NCBI GenBank assembly: GCA_037176885.1
Contig: JAWWNJ010000108.1
Coordinates: 186,001 to 250,000 of the forward strand
Direction: 5' to 3'
Source of the DNA: Favolaschia claudopus
Taxonomy: Eukaryota; Basidiomycota; Agaricomycetes; Agaricales; Mycenaceae
Length of the DNA stretch: 64,000 bases
Of this stretch, positions 20,914-33,060 are shown one piece after another. A model generated the notes under the pieces. It had not been told where the DNA came from. It was given only the letters and a program-made list of their open reading frames with translations, and searched no databases. A program made the position numbers and the translations under genes. Every line of letters starts with the position of its first letter. The stretch's first letter is position 1.

Positions 20914-23900
20914 TTAGCTCGCTGCAACTACTGGCGTCTCCTTCGTCTTTTTGTTCTTGGGCACTCGGTACAGCCAGTAAAAGAACAACGCTCCTAGTAC
21001 ATTGAACCCAATGTATACCCAGATTAAGCCAAAGTTTCGCCAGCGGTCATCGTACTGAAATGAGAGCAAGTGAGTATCAATTTCAAGCTCCGGGAACATG
21101 AATGACGCACGGAAATACCAGATCCAGCCAGGAATACATTGGTGTCAGAGATTGCACAGAACTGGCAGTCGCCCGTCGCGTTGGGATTTAGAAGCGAACC
21201 GCCGGCGAATGACTGATAAGAGGCAAAGTACTCCCCACAGTTCTGGCCGGGTGTCGGATCCACATGGAGGAGCTCGACGCTCGAGCACTCTACATGCGAA
21301 TTCGCGACTCCGGTGGCCAACATACCACCGACGAGGTAGGTGAAGGGCGAGACTCGATTTGCCCAGATCTGGGGTAGTTGATTTCTGGTGAGCTGCTGCG
21401 CGAATGGGAAGAAATCAGGTCACTTACCCACCAGCCAAGAGTCGAAGGACCGGCCAGCACACCACAGAAAAGAAGGGTGAACGAGAACAACAGGCTACCA
21501 ATGTTCCCGGCTGTCTGCGCGGAGTCGTTGCCAGCTACCACCATTTGACTGAACTAAGAAGCATTAGCAACGATTTGGGCGGTACAAAATGTCACTATAC
21601 TCACTGTACTGGTGAAGATCATGAACTGGGTGACATATAGGAACATGAGTCCTCCACGCTCGTGAAGCTGGCCAGCGACAGCCGCATTCCGATACAGACC
21701 GATCGGATAGTACCAAGAAACGAAGGAAATCACTGAAGCAAGGAGCTGCCACGGAAGCTCCACGACGATCTGCGCAAGGAGGAAAGCCATCCAGGAGTAT
21801 GCCTCTGATGGACGTTCGCGCGCTTCGTACAACGCGCGCTGTTCGACAAACAGCGGCATGATTTGTTGAGTGAGGTTGCCGAAGAGAAGGAGCAGAAGGA
21901 AGATCGAAAACTACAAGTACGGTTTAGGTTATGTTCATGATTTGAATATTATGCTCACCAGTTGATTCTTCAGTCCCTGCAGATCGTTGTGCGCCTTGTA
22001 GAACGAGAAACCGATGAACAGCGAGCAGATGCCAACGAGAACGAGTTTGGAGTAGATGTAGGTCGGTGTGCGCCAGTATTGTATCCATACACGCTTGAAG
22101 CATTGCCAAAACTGAGTCTTGAAAGGCATTGCAAATAGTTCGTAGCCAGCCGCCGAGTCTGCAGCGTCCTCGACGTTGGAGAGTGTAGACACCATCTGGT
22201 CAAATTCCGTGCGGACCTGTTGGCGCTCCTCGCTTGCTTTCCAGACCTCAGGCCAGTCCTGGACAGACTTGGTTCCCCGCGCCGCGCCGATGACCTCAAG
22301 CATCCACTCGGCCGGATTTGCATCCGGTGGACACGGATGCGCACCATGCTTTTCGAAGTAACCAGTGAGTACCTTTGAGTTCTCGCCGATCTCGCCGAAG
22401 TAGACTGTCTTGCCGCCAGGGGCCCTGGAGGAACAAACGAAATCATCAGTTGTGAACCCCAACGCAAGGATTCTTGTGCCTCACAAGAACAACTGTCAAA
22501 AAAAGTCAGCCGGATCCACTGTCATAGTGTACGCAGTCACTCACAAGTCGATCGAATTCTTGCATCAGAATGGCGCTGGCTGAGAAAAAGGTTTAGCTGG
22601 GCTGAAGTGTGAAGAGAAGAGTACCGACGTTGGTGGATCGTCGAAAGAATGGCCTGCCCGTGGTTAGCGAGTTTGCGCATCAGTTGACAGATGGACCACG
22701 CTGTTTGAGAATCCAAACCTAGGAGAAGGAATATGTTAAGGGCGCTTCAGAGCATGGAACCTGTGGAACGCACCACTGGTAGGTTCGTCGAAGAACACGA
22801 GGAGTTCAGGCTTGGCGACAAGCTCCACCCCGATGGTCAGACGCTTGCGTTGCTCAACGTTCAAACCTTCGCCCGGAACGCCTACGATAGCTGATGCGTA
22901 TGATTCCATTTCGAGGAGTGCGATGACCTCCTCGACATAAGCAAGCTTCTCTTCTTTCGGGACGGATTTGTGCTGCCGGAGAAGAGCGCTGAATTCGAGA
23001 GCTTCCCGAACGGTAGAAGTAGCTAGGTGCAAATCCTGCTGCTGGACATAGCCTGTCTTACGCTGGAAAGACTGGTCGCGTTGCCGCCCATTGACCAACA
23101 TTTCTCCGGAAACGATGCCCATGGTTGTACGCGTAGCGAGGACATCAAGTAGCGTGGTCTTTCCTGTGTGATGTTATAGCGAAACAGTCGAGATGGATTG
23201 TTGAAGAAGATACACACCAGCCCCTGATACACCCTTTACCAACCGTCAGTGGCAGGTCATGAAACTATTGGCGGAGACATACCATAAGCGCGGTGAGAGT
23301 TCCGGGACGTACCCATCCGTCGACATGATCCAGAAGACGACGGTCGGAGCCATCCTTCAGCTTGATATCGTAACACACATCCTTCCACATGAATATTTTC
23401 CTTTGCCGCGGAATTTTGACGTCCTCTTGCTTGAGTGGGTCAGACCCCGGCAAGGACCGTTCATGGAGAGTAGAGTTTTCCTCGTCGTCCGGGCGACGCG
23501 ATGGCGGAAGATGTCCACGAGTGAAAACGAGCAGCTCGCCTTTGGATTTTGCACTTGAAATGTATTCCGTGCAAATCAAATGGACAGCGCAGAAAACAAT
23601 CTTACCAAGCCAATTCAGTTAGAACTCAGATATCGCAACAAAAGACCCACAATGTACGCAAGAAGAATCCCAAAGTTACGCCAGAGATGACTGTGGTCGT
23701 AGTCGAAGGACGCTTTGAGGTAGTCCGACCCCAGAACGAAATCTTGCCCTGCCTTGGCACCCGTGACGCTGCAGATCTTGTTCGCGGCGGACACGTTGGC
23801 ATAGGTAGGCCCAGCGGGTACAAATTGTCCGCAAGGGAAGGAGCGGCCCGAAAATTCGTTCACCATGACTACCATACACAACGGATGAGCGGGGGTCTGA

Positions 23901-26702
23901 TGCGGGGGAGGAAAGACGCACGCGCTTCGAACCCATAGCTGATTGGGTCGATGTAGTTAATCCATCTAAACCATACAACCATATTGGGGACGGGAACCGT
24001 GAAACCGGTGTACATGATCAAGCCAAGCATGAACACCGCCGTTGGAGTGAGGGCTTGAATGAGTGTTCGCGACGCGGAGGCGATGGTGCGGAATACCATC
24101 GACATGACAAAGGTGCAAGTTACGGAGAATAGGTAGAATATGAAGAACGGGCCAGGCTCCCGACGCAGATTAGTGAGAAAGTATAGTGTAATGTTAACGA
24201 CTGCCAGTAAATAGGTCAGCTTGCATTGAATCGAAGGGGAAAAGCGTCACTTGTAGCTGTTATGAACTTGGATGGCAGGTCGCAGATCATGGACGAAACG
24301 GCCTCAGCGAATCTACGGGCGTTATTAACTCGCCATTGAACAGAGTATACGCACTACTCACGGATGGTAGAGCGCATAAGCAGTATGTTTTTCGACAATG
24401 GGTCGTTGAGCATACAACGTGAAAATCTCAGGAGTCGAATAGTAAGCACGAGATGTAGATGACTGAGGGGAACATCATTACCTCTAAAGCGCTCGCGAAA
24501 GCATTCGTAAGGATGGCGTAGAAGAGAAGGGAGCCGCGATTGAAGAAGCTGTCGGTGCTGTTCTTCAGATTATAGAAAACACTGGAGAATATAAGCGTTA
24601 TGATAAGGTTGCCGAAGACCTAAGTAGGGTGGAGATCAATTGCATGACGAATATTCGCAGAAACAAGACACTTGCCGTCGTATAAAAAGAAGTAAGGTCG
24701 CCCTGAAGCCTCTGCCATCCTCGCTCCATGCATAGGGCTATCTGCTGGCGGATGGAGATCGTGTAAGGTGACTTCGGGCTTCTGGACAGACAGTCAACGA
24801 AGGGACAGTGAGGGGCATTGGGACACGAACAGCGACTTGCTCTGTTGCATATACCGACTGGATCTGAATTGTGCCAAGGCCGCTCCGCCAAGCGGATACT
24901 CCGCGTTGTACTCCTGTATTTCTGCGACGAGACGTTGATACTCAGCGCTTTCCCTCCAGACACGGGCAAATTCGTCAGGGGTGCGCGGAACACGATTCTC
25001 AAAACCCTCTGCAACGATGCGTTCCGCCGGGTTCGAAAGAGACGTCAAGAAATCGGCCGTAGTTTGCCTCGGAGGGCAGACAAAACCGCGGCTCGTCCAA
25101 AACTCCTTCGCTCGTTCTGTAGGACCAAACCAAATCTGTCGCCCCTCATATAAAACGATCGATTTGTCAAACAGCTGCAAGTATTGAGTACTATGGTACG
25201 GGGTAAGTTGGGGACACTCACATCATACGCGCTCTGGGATGCCTATTGAGGAGACAGTAAGCATCGTCTTGGGAGTTCGGACAGATGGATGGACTGACCT
25301 GATAGATAGCTACCATGCATGTTGAACCAGTGACTTGCGTCGCGAGGCGTAGAGTACGAATAAACGACAGTGCTGAGGCACTATCCAGTCCCCGCGAACT
25401 GTTATCCCAAAGAGTCAACGCAGAACCTATTGCCAATTAGGGATCGGTTCAGCTCGAATTAAAACGGGGTCCGCACCGCTTAACGTCGTTTCTGCGATGC
25501 TGACCCGCTTCCGCTCGCCTCCACTGACACCACGGACGAAATCGTTGCCAACCTTGGTGTTGACAGTATGACTGAGGCCGAAAATGGTCATGACCAGGTC
25601 CCGCATATGCTGAGCGTACTTCTGGCGCGAGACATTGCCTATGCGCGTCCGCGGCACCCGAGCCTTGGCCGCAAAAGATAGGGTTTGGCCGACCGTCAAA
25701 TGAGGAAAGTGGACATCCGTTTCAGCGTTGTAGATGACTTCGCCACGAAACTCCCGGTGCATCACATCTGCAGGGATCCCTTGAAACTGGATGTCCGAGG
25801 AGGAGTCGACCGTGAAACCTGGAGGAAGAAAAACTAAGCTAAACGAGAGATAGGTGATATACCGAACCGACCATGAGTTAAGCCTGGGCAAGTGTTAGCT
25901 GTGAATTTACTCGAATAGATAATCACGGACCAGATATGGTTTTGAGGAATGTTGAACAACCGCTGTTGAGGGCGTCAATGATGAGATTGATAGCTTCATG
26001 AACAACACATCGGGCTCACCTCCCCGGTCGTCCCAGAACGACTAGCATTTCCCCAGCTTTAACGAGTCCGTCGAAGTCGCGCAAGATTTCTGCTGCCGCA
26101 TCAGCCAACATTTCGAAATCACAGAATAAGCTACGAACGAATTTTCCGTGTCCCGGTGTTCATGCCCATCACGGCTCTCAGTGAATCGACCGCGCGAAGC
26201 CAGACATTTGCAACTGTCTTCTGGTAATCTGTGGGTGAGCCAACGCCGTGAACGTTGAGGTTCCGGAAGGAAACGCCGGCACTTCTGAGCTATAAATGGG
26301 CGCGTCAAGATACGAAATTAGACAACGAGGAATGGTTCGACGCACAGGATAGTTTTCAGGATCCCGAGAGACGATGTGCATCACAGATTTAAGCCAGGCC
26401 TCTATATCGAACAAGGGCGAGTTGGGGTTGAGCTTGTCATCCCCCGCTTCGTCAACAAAGGGGTTGTGGGTCTTGTGCGAGGAACGAGAGGGGATTTGCG
26501 ACAGAGGAATTTCAGGGAAATGTACAACATGTTTCGATCCGGCGTGAGCAGTGTCTTGCGAGTTGCGAGTCGTAGTTTGTGAAAGAGAATGCTCGAAAAT
26601 TTCTTCATCGTGTGTCATAGACCGGGCGAGGCTTTGCACATGCTGTTCCTGCTCGTGGCTGAGAGTTATGGACCGCCGCTGTTGCTCGACCTCTGAGTCC
26701 AT
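20914..26702 (-). CDS. PDR-type (ABCG full-size) ABC transporter, copy 2
   Basis: A minus-strand copy of the transporter at 11650-17459 with the same exon layout, including the micro-exon that carries GVSGAG before the NBD2 Walker A and the same GC-start intron (GCAAGT, near 24676). No frame break was found. NBD1: degenerate GRPG/GCSTFLK and [16 protein letters not shown]2: [11 protein letters not shown] and [11 protein letters not shown]. The C-terminus ends [12 protein letters not shown]. Compared with copy 1, the C-terminal 46 residues differ at two positions and about 110 residues of NBD2 at about four, while the first 130 residues are much more divergent. The role should be plasma-membrane efflux of lipophilic compounds. 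The start is the ATG at 26702, 62 bp downstream of a TATA-like box. The pair is tail to tail. Confidence 0.92.
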
Positions 26703-27916
26703 GGCAGAATGTAAAAAGCACAGGAAGGCGCGAAAGTGAAATCGCGAGACGCTATTGAGCTTTTCTTATATGCGCCGGGCAATCGGGATATTACATCGTC
26801 AAGATCAAGCGTGCCGCAGAAACCGTCGCCAGAAAGCTGTTTTTGGGTTTGCGTGAGGTGAACCCCTACACTGCCGCAGGGCCGTTTCGTGAAAGACGAT
26901 GACAGCCGCCCGAACGTACATCCCATCGACTCGGGACTGCATACATAACTGATACTTATTACCTTGCGGAGAACACGCCAAAGCCGTGGCTTGACCGACA
27001 GCAAAGCAATGAGTAAACGGGACTACCGGTCCGCATTTGAAGGCCATGGCTCGTGAAGTAGACTGCCGTCTCTCCGCAATCGACAATTAACGCAAATCCA
27101 AGCAATTCGATCACCGAAATACGGAAAGCCTCTAGGTTGTGAAAGGTGACTGTCGGTGATGCAGAACCTCGAGAAGCTAGATATCGTGGCCGTAGTTGAA
27201 TAATCGTTCGATATGATCAGTGGTAAAATTATAACAAACCACGAATGAGCCGATTCTCTCCGCTTTCTGTAACAAGTCGATTTACAAGAGGGGTTTACAC
27301 ATCGAGAGGGGTGACGATGATGAACTCTGAGCCCTGAAGATGGACGCGAGCACGAAAGGAATGACGTGTTCTTCTTTGCATTCCTTTCATCGTTCCAGCT
27401 TTCAAAACTGTCTCAAAGATTGATGATAGTCAGGCCAAGGAGGTGCTATTCTTGCTTATCAACCCAACTATTTGCCGCAAGGATCTGGGAGAGCCCGAGA
27501 CCAGTCTGAATCACTGTCGAGTTCAACGTGGGCAAAGCTTGTGTTTTCTTCGTGGCCACCATTGACCGCAACGATTTCTAACAGGCTAACGCGCGTTGCG
27601 GTTCGAAGAGGTAGACGTGGAATCCAAGCGCCTCAACGGGCCCTGAGTAGTAACGAGCTGGAAAACGTAGGTGGACGTTGAGCCAAAGTAGTGCCAAAGT
27701 CGAGCACAAGCAGTGCCACACGAACTTTTCTGCGCACACGCTTGCGATGAGCGGCGAGCGCCGATTTCAACGATTTCAAATCCAATAGAATTAGCCAGGG
27801 CCTACATCTCTATGAAAGAAATAACGCAATTCGAATCTCTGTGTTCAATAGGTGAGCATATCAATTACCCTGCGTGAAATGACTCGACCGACTCGCCGCC
27901 TGCAGTCAACCTGCAG
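26703..27916. other. No gene seen; promoter of PDR copy 2 and unassigned sequence
   Basis: About 1.2 kb. The first 150 bp hold the core promoter of PDR copy 2. The rest has only short ORFs without splice-joined frames or motifs. A duplicated CAACCTGCAGTCAA-like unit occurs at 27904-27922. It may be degraded repeat sequence linked to the LINE-type fragment next to it. Confidence 0.4.
26765..26771 (-). promoter_or_regulatory. TATA-like box of PDR copy 2
   Basis: The minus strand reads CATATAAGAAAAG about 62 nt upstream of the ATG at 26702. Position and sequence fit a fungal core promoter element. Confidence 0.5.
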
Positions 27917-28760
27917 TCAATGCGCGGATAAAGTCAGCGAGGAGACTATCGTTCCATCGTTCGAGCAATTCCACGCCGCCCTCATGGGTCTGCTCGCCGT
28001 GCGCCCACCCACTTTCAAACGATATCTAATGTCATGCGCGATAGTATTTTTAATTTCTTCATCGACATAATCTTCCTCGTCCGAGACCGGAGGATCGGGA
28101 TCGGGCACGTCTTCAATCGTAGGCAGTTGTCGCGGAATTCTCGGTTTCACGGACTTGCTGAATGCCTCGGACGATGAGAGGAATTTTGTGTCTAACATTT
28201 CGAGCAGGGAAATATCCCTTGACCCCTTCCTGAGAATGTTCCGTTGGTCCCCATACTGAGGACAGTCGCGAAGCAAGTGCCCACGCGTCCGAACGACCTC
28301 GCCGCACATGCAGTCAATGTTCTTCGATGGAACAAACTTTTCATGATACCCGCCTGCGAAGCAGTATCCATCCAATACGACACTCCGAATACCTCTCGTT
28401 GTAATTCCTTCAAGTACGGGATGGGTTTGATTGACACTGGAGAAGCGGTTTGCCATGACATAGTAGCCTGTCTTGGGCGCAGCTCTCCATTCCTCCACCC
28501 ACGACTTCTCCACCGTTTCCTTCGACTTTCTCATTGCATGCGATCGCGTGGCAGCTAATTCGGCGCCCGCCTCAGCGAGCTCGTCGGCGCGTTTATTTCC
28601 GATAATGTCGCAGACCAGCCAACCTCGACCTTGTGTTCTGGATCTCCGTCAAGGAAAGCGCAGACTGTTTTTATGGAACTTGAGTGCCGTTGGCATGAGT
28701 TGTCCCGGGCGTTATTCTGCCAATAGAGACTATATTAGCCCGTACGGTATACGTGGAAAG
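27917..28760 (-). mobile_element. Decayed non-LTR retrotransposon fragment (RNase H and zinc-knuckle end)
   Basis: Minus strand. From about 28760 to 28620 the frame reads NSCQRHSSSIKTVCAF and DPEHKVEVGW. After a frame change near 28615 it continues GNKRADELAEAGAEL, the end of a type-1 RNase H domain (normally GNERADELA). Then comes CMCGEVVRTRGHLLRDCP, a CxC...H....C knuckle typical of the C-terminus of Tad1-type LINE ORF2 proteins, followed by an acidic tail ending at 27917. The reverse transcriptase and endonuclease are absent. It is a 5'-truncated, frame-broken remnant. Confidence 0.7.
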
Positions 28761-28957
28761 TGAGTCAAGAAATATTCAACTATAGTGTAGAGCATGAGAC
28801 GAGGTAGCACACAAAATGAAGCGCGACTGCGCAAGTTGGAAGAACAGGCTTGTGAGGCTGACCACCGATTCGATGCGTTGTTCTAGAGTTACAGGCTGTG
28901 GTCACGGCACCTTCGCCCTTACAGCGAGCCCTTTCGATGAATCAGGCGGTCGAAACC

Positions 28958-29668
28958 CTAGGTCCCATTGTGCGCCGACCAAAATGACTCGTACGATGTG
29001 GCAGGGACGGGGACAGCAGTACTCGTCGTCTGCGACAAAGTTTGAGGCTGGGAGGAAGCCGGAACACCGGATACTGCAGGTCGCTCGACGGGCGCAGAGG
29101 GGGTTACCGGCTCGATGACCCACTCCGTTAGATCGTGTAACGGAGTGGTGGGGTTGGCCACGGATGGGGATGGTTTGTCAGATCCCTCTAATTCCTGGGA
29201 GGCGGGAGGGACTTTGAAAGATAAGGAAGAGGAGTAAGAAGGGTTCGGCCTCTGTTCATCCGCAAGGGCGCGAGAGTCTGGAGGAGGGGGGTTCAAGATC
29301 GCTGTTGCGGGATACTCTGAGGAAATAGACTTTGTGGAACCCACAACAGGATCTAGCTGCTTTCGTTGTTGACAGAAGTAGAGATTTTCGACTTCGTTCA
29401 GACGTTGCTGTTGCTGAAGAATGAAGATGCGCACAATTGGGTTAGAAACAATGTAGGCGTTACGATTCGGCAGCTCACCCATCCATGATCGACTTTGAGC
29501 CTTGCGTATTGGAGACGCAGTTGCAGTTGTCTTATGAGCTGCAATGCGCTCAGTCCCTTACAGCACAGATACAAGTAAGTATTGAATGTACATGGTCTGC
29601 TTTTGCTCTGTCTGAAGGTATTTTTGCATTTTGAGTGGGATTTGAAGCTTTGTGTCCTCCGGAACCAT
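28958..29668 (-). CDS. Small conserved-looking protein of unknown function
   Basis: Proposed minus-strand exons 29668-29573, 29538-29479 and 29413-28958, giving about 203 residues. The first 75 residues look helical and coiled-coil-like: KLQIPLKMQKYLQ, IRQLQLRLQYARLKVDHGW, then QQQRLNEVENLYF. The remainder is a Ser/Pro/Thr-rich disordered tail. No enzyme motif, signal peptide or membrane segment is seen. The first intron would be only 34 nt, unusually short here, so that junction is doubtful. It is transcribed divergently from histone H1-B, 315 bp away. I do not recognise the family. Confidence 0.5.
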
Positions 29669-29983
29669 TGCTAGAAGGAGTCGAAAGCTGATCCATTTGC
29701 GACCAGCAACCAGTGGTGGGGGCTCTTGCCTCAATCCAACGACTCGAACATGGTGGCAGGACTCAAGTCACATCCGGACCACGCCGGGCCTGCCCCTGCC
29801 ACGCCACTGACGTTGACAGCACATGTCATTTCGCACGCACTTCGTCAACATGTGGCTGTGCTGAGTTCCGTACAATCAACAAACGCGTCGCGATCACGCG
29901 TTACTATAAATACCGCCTGTCGAAATCTTGGAACGGTTCAACTTTTGCCCCCAACCACCATCGCTCGCAACTCCAACACCAAC
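29669..29983. promoter_or_regulatory. Bidirectional promoter region with TATA box for histone H1-B
   Basis: A 315 bp divergent interval. TATAAATA at 29905-29912 lies 72 nt upstream of the H1-B ATG at 29984 and is followed by a pyrimidine-rich start region. Confidence 0.55.
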
Positions 29984-31057
29984 ATGTCTGCCTCCTCCCC
30001 TGCCCCTTCTTCTGCTCCCCCCTCCACTTCCCAGAAGCCCTCATCGTCTAAGGCTGCTGCGAAGCCGCCTTCATCGAAGGCGGTCGCAAAGCCCAAGTCG
30101 GCGACCAAGAAACCCGCTGCCACCAAGGCAAAGACTGTCAAGGCTCCCACATCCAAGGCTAAGAAGGCAGCAGCAACTAAGCCTACTGCTGCCCACCCTA
30201 CCTGGAAGGACATCATTAAAGTACGCCCACATTGTCTGCCCATCGCCACCCCATCGCTCAACTCCCTTCCAGGAATGTATTGCGGACGCAGAGAGCGCGC
30301 GTGCCGGGGTTTCGCGCTCTACCATCAAGAAATATGCGGAGGAGAAGTACGGGCTCAACACCCCCTCCCACATCTCGCAGCTGAACCGCGCCATCGCCTC
30401 TGGTGTCGAGGGTGGCATCTTCGTCCAACCCAAGGGTGCGTCTATTCGCTTGTGCTTTCCCACTCGATCGCTGATTGCCTTCAACCCAGGTGCCGCCGGT
30501 CGGGTGAAGCTCGCCCCCAAACGCACGCAGACGGACGAGGTGTGTACACTCCCCATCTACCCGAACTTCACCTCACCCCCTATTCCTCAGAACTCAAAAC
30601 CTGTCTCGAAGACGACCAAGCCCTCTACATCCAAGGCCAAAGCCCCATCAAAGCCTACCAAGGCTGCCGCTGCTAAGCCCAAGGCCAAGGCTGCCGCCAC
30701 CAAACCTGCCACCAAGAAAGCTGCCGCCACCAAGGCCCCCACCAAGACCGTCAAGAAGCCACTAGCTGGGAAGCCCAAAGCAGCTGCACCCAAGAAGGCG
30801 AGCTCAACAGCTTCCAAAGCGAAGAAGGTACGTCTGCACTGTATGTCAACTTCGGGCCCGTCGCTCACCATGCACTTCATTCAGGCCGTCGTTGGCAAGA
30901 AGGCCGCTCCCGCCGCAAAAGCCAAAGCTGCCGCAACAACGAAGAAGGTTCGTCATCCCTCATTCCTTCTCCTTGTCTCCCCCGCTCACGATCCGCCCAG
31001 GCTGCACCCCGCGCCGCGCCCAAAGCCCGTGCGGCGCCGAAGAAGGCGACAACATGA
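29984..31057 (+). CDS. Linker histone H1 (paralogue B)
   Basis: Six exons: 29984-30220, 30273-30435, 30490-30539, 30591-30827, 30885-30947, 31001-31057, giving 268 residues. A Lys/Ala/Ser/Pro-rich head of about 70 residues precedes the globular H15 domain (HPTWKDIIK, AGVSRSTIKKYAEEKYGL, ISQLNRAI, FVQPKG). A Lys/Ala tail with KPKAKAAATK-type repeats follows. The function is linker-DNA binding and chromatin compaction. Three intron positions match paralogue A exactly (after the first helix, after PKG, and before NSKPVSK). The intron inside the globular domain of A is missing, and the longer head is specific to B. Family assignment is firm. Confidence 0.92.
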
Positions 31058-31519
31058 TCGTCGCCCTTCGCGCTCATCGTTTTGCATCGTCATCCTATCT
31101 TATTGTTTCCTATACTCTGTGTGTACTACTATGTACAGTATCCTATCGTCCGCATTTGCATCTCTTTTCGTTTACATCTCATCCCATCTGGTCTATTCTC
31201 ATGTCGTGCCTATACCATACGTATATGTCTATGCCACCATGCCAATACCAATATAGAGTGCCTAGCACAATCTCTTTGGTTCTTCTCAGGATTTTGCTGT
31301 TATCGCTCAGGGAGTCCACCAGCAACTCTACCTCAACAACGCGTGCATATTGGCGCGACTCGTCACAGCGTGACGAAGCGCGCTTTGTGGCCTAGCCCCT
31401 ATCTTTGTGCAGAACATTGTCATTGTGCAGTTCAGAACAACGCAAAAAAAATAGCTTCGATTTTCCTTCATTCGAATGTCCCATCCTATATCACCAACAA
31501 ACCACGAAGTCCACGCTAA
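31058..31519. other. Convergent 3' flanks of H1-B and TAF4
   Basis: These 462 bp lie between two convergent stop codons. The sequence is T- and AT-rich with ATATGT/TATGTA tracts (about 31210-31240) that could act in 3'-end formation. No gene is visible. Confidence 0.45.
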
Positions 31520-32748
31520 TCAAGTCCATCCCCGAGCAGCACCTCGTCCCCCTCCATGTCCTCTCTCTTTCTCAATCACAAACATTGCGTCCCGGATGGT
31601 GACAAGCATCCGATAGTCCACATCCAACGGTAGCGGCGGAGGGACGGCAGTGACACCATTACTAGGTTTATATTTCCGCCACCGCGGTGGAGCGGCGTCA
31701 CCCGTTCTTGACCGATATCCTGCCGTGAGCCAAGCGTATTTCCCGACCAATCCAGCCGCGCGATTCGCAGCTTCGTTCGTCATCCTACGTTCCACCTCCT
31801 CTGTTCTTGGTTTCGGTAGATCGATATCCATCGCATCATCGTCCCCGGGAATGTTCACCTCCACATCTTCCTCGCCATTCAGCAGAGCCGTCAACGCCGC
31901 ATCGATAGCTTTATCCCTCCTCTCCCTCACCCTCCGCATCCGCTCCTCCTCCCCGCGCTCCGCCGTCTCCAGCGCCGCAAGCTGCTTCGCAACATCACTC
32001 CTCACCAACACCCCCCACGCAGCCGTCCCATCCTCATACAACCCCGGCGCCCGATCGAACTGCGCGCGCGTCCGATGCCGCGCAGCGTCAATCATGCCTG
32101 TGACGAGGTCCTGCAGCCGCGCGCGCAACGCAAGTGCAAGGTAGTTGATGCAGTCTTCCGGGACTGCTGCGACTTTATGTCGCGCCGCGACCGTCCGCAT
32201 TGTAGCTCCGAGGAAATTGACATCGAAGTTTGGCCGTGCGGGTTGTTTTCGGGAGCGGTCTTCGAAAACACCGTATGATTCTGTCGTTCGATGCGAGCGT
32301 TGGAGGCTCTCTTCCTCGGCCTACAAAAGAATGAAAATTGCAGGGAATATTTCTGGGAGGAATCGTACCCGAAGATCTACACCCGCACTACCAATCGCGT
32401 CGTTTAGCGTCGCGACATCCGCCGTATCAAATCCTCCCGAATTCGCCTGCTGCGAATTGGCGATCGCTTGACGCGCCATAGTCTGCTGCTGGGGCGCCGG
32501 CGTGGGCGAAGCATACTGGTACGTCTGATACGCACTCGGTTGTTGCTGGTAGTGTGAATATGCATTCTGATAGTGTTGGTACGCCGATGTCCCTACCCTA
32601 TAGTCAATCCAATAACACGTCAAAAACGAAGCAATCCGAGAACGAGAGCTGGGTGCAAGTACGGTGTAGTGGATGAAGAGGTGCTCGGTACGGTGGTGAC
32701 GACAGTCGGGGTGGTGTCAGAGGTGCCCGTGTCTGCGTCGGCGTCCAT
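31520..32748 (-). CDS. TAF4: TFIID subunit TAF4, C-terminal domain protein
   Basis: Three minus-strand exons: 32748-32663, 32597-32369, 32320-31520, giving about 371 residues. The N-terminal third is disordered and Gln/Tyr-rich (YQHYQNAYSHYQQQ). From about residue 130 the TAF4 domain begins (RTVAARHKVAAVPEDCINYL, then LRARLQDLVTGMIDAARHRT): the histone-fold helices that pair with TAF12. A helical coactivator-binding region follows, with RMTNEAANRAAGLVGKYAWL and WRKYKPSNGV near the end. It acts in the nucleus as a scaffold of TFIID. An upstream ATG at 32854 could add an exon (MSAPPQLPPELWDSC) through an intron, so the N-terminus is uncertain. It stops 462 bp from the convergent H1-B stop codon. 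Fungal TAF4 is usually of similar size. Confidence 0.82.
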
Positions 32749-33060
32749 AGGGATTACTGGCTGCACATTAGCTACACTCGAGAACGAGCCCTTGAGCTGC
32801 ATTCGACACACAAGAATCCCATAATTCGGGCGGTAGTTGAGGTGGAGCGCTCATTAGTGTTGTAGTAGTTTCAATTGGTCAAGGGGAAGAAGGACATTCG
32901 TTTACAGAGCAAGACTACCGACTTGAAGAGCCGTTATACGAGCGCGTCGTAGACAAGCAAAGGTTATTTATTGGTTATGTATTTACCACTGCTTTGTTCG
33001 GATGGCGTCGGCAGATTCGGCAGCGTTCTGAAAGATAAATACAGCAGATTTACAAACAAG

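Noticed and set aside
29928..31256. 442-residue plus-strand ORF with Arg/Pro-rich sequence
   Set aside because: Wrong frame of histone H1-B; the true frame splices into an H15 domain and Lys/Ala tail.
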